This document shows positions 63,611-64,000 of a DNA stretch of 64,000 bases, piece by piece. Where the stretch lies: the NCBI GenBank assembly GCA_016709445.1, contig JADJMV010000006.1:402513-466512 (forward strand), in the 5' to 3' direction. Made by a program: the position numbers and the translations under genes. This DNA is from Phycisphaerales bacterium. Lineage in GTDB: Bacteria > Planctomycetota > Phycisphaerae > Phycisphaerales > UBA1924. A model generated the notes under the pieces. It had not been told where the DNA came from and did not search any database. It saw only the letters and a program-made list of their open reading frames with translations. Each line of letters begins with the position of its first letter. Position 1 is the stretch's first letter.

Positions 63611-64000
63611 ACAAGCTCCGCCTCCCGCCAGAGCACCGAGGTCGTGCCCCGAGAGCCTTGGTTCGAGGCGCTGAACGTGGACTGCTTTGCTGCGACCGCG
63701 ATGAAGCTGGCGGTGGTCCTGAAGCGGATAGAGGAGGCCAGAGCTGGCCCCTCGAATTCGACGAACGTGCTGGTCGATGCACCTCCCGAGCCTGGGGAGT
63801 CGCAGAGCGGGCGAGTCCAGTCCGACTCGGCCGACACACGGCCGTTGGACGCCGAGGCCTGGCGCATTCTTGAAATGCTCGGGCGGTCCGAACCCCGGCT
63901 CGTGCTGCTCGCCGATCTCGCTGCTCAGCCGAAGCGCGGCCGCCACATGGTCGGTCGGCGCGTACGCGAGTTGATCGAGGCGGGGTTTGCCGAGCGGCCA
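63611..64000 (+). CDS. Probable winged-helix-like protein, N-terminus uncertain, cut by right edge
   Basis: From about 63644 the frame is convincingly coding: PREPWFEALNVDCFAATAMK, LAVVLKRIEEARAGP, an acidic linker, then WRILEMLGRSEPRLVLLADL and KRGRHMVGRRVRELIEAGFA, which looks like the start of a winged-helix DNA-binding domain. No ATG lies in frame at a good distance; a GTG at 63644 is the best candidate. It follows the integrase remnant and may belong to the same element (inference). Confidence 0.55.

Overview
The window looks like a chromosomal segment of a high-GC planctomycete, most likely a member of the Phycisphaerae (inference from gene content). Pointers are the GC-type dockerin tails (NTQDFLAFLNAW-like repeats) on two secreted proteins, the paired PSCyt/DUF1549/DUF1553 and DUF1501 genes, pilin-like proteins with FTLIELLVVIAIIALL-type leaders, ECF sigma factors next to a Ser/Thr kinase, and an integrase of the family common in this phylum.

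Layout. 1-6.0 kb: secreted unknown protein, tRNA-binding protein, two ECF sigma/anti-sigma-like units. 6.0-9.6 kb: ribosomal proteins L35 and L20, an M50 protease, an agmatinase-type ureohydrolase. 9.6-17.4 kb: galactokinase, POT and AbgT transporters, an M61 peptidase and a uridine-kinase-like protein. 17.4-28.9 kb: a nucleoside/carbohydrate scavenging region. On the plus strand lie a NupC transporter, a BtpA/SgcQ protein and a GH2-like hydrolase. On the minus strand lies a five-gene run of GH172 (DUF2961), two ABC permeases, a sugar-binding protein and a putative carbohydrate-active enzyme, without its own ATPase or regulator. 29-34 kb: pilin-like protein, histidine kinase and sigma-54 regulator; the regulator ends abruptly where a dockerin protein lacking its N-terminus begins. 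34-39 kb: planctomycete cytochrome/DUF1501 pair. 39-40.7 kb: an ankyrin gene between two copies of an intergenic double-hairpin repeat. 40.7-47.6 kb: the error-prone polymerase cassette imuA-imuB-dnaE2. 47.7-61.6 kb: AsmA-like protein, MgtE, GH43, ECF sigma plus TPR kinase, PAC2 protein, pilin-like protein, GPP34 protein, dockerin protein and tRNA-Arg(TCT). 61.7-64 kb: decayed integrase and an edge-truncated winged-helix-like gene.

The most interesting part is imuA-imuB-dnaE2. Purine-rich-arm/pyrimidine-rich-arm palindromes sit inside imuB and inside dnaE2 and keep the host reading frame open. The largest insertion in dnaE2 (about 540 bp) carries a complete four-helix-bundle gene of the 23S-rRNA intervening-sequence (S23/IVP) family between inverted arms, in a different frame from the polymerase. 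This looks like an IVS-type element that moved into protein-coding genes, with shorter ORF-less relatives nearby.

Caution: about fifteen long conserved genes carry single-base frame changes, many at C or G runs where one more base would restore the family consensus. This pattern suggests residual sequencing or assembly errors rather than mass pseudogenisation. Such genes are reported as one feature with the break stated.
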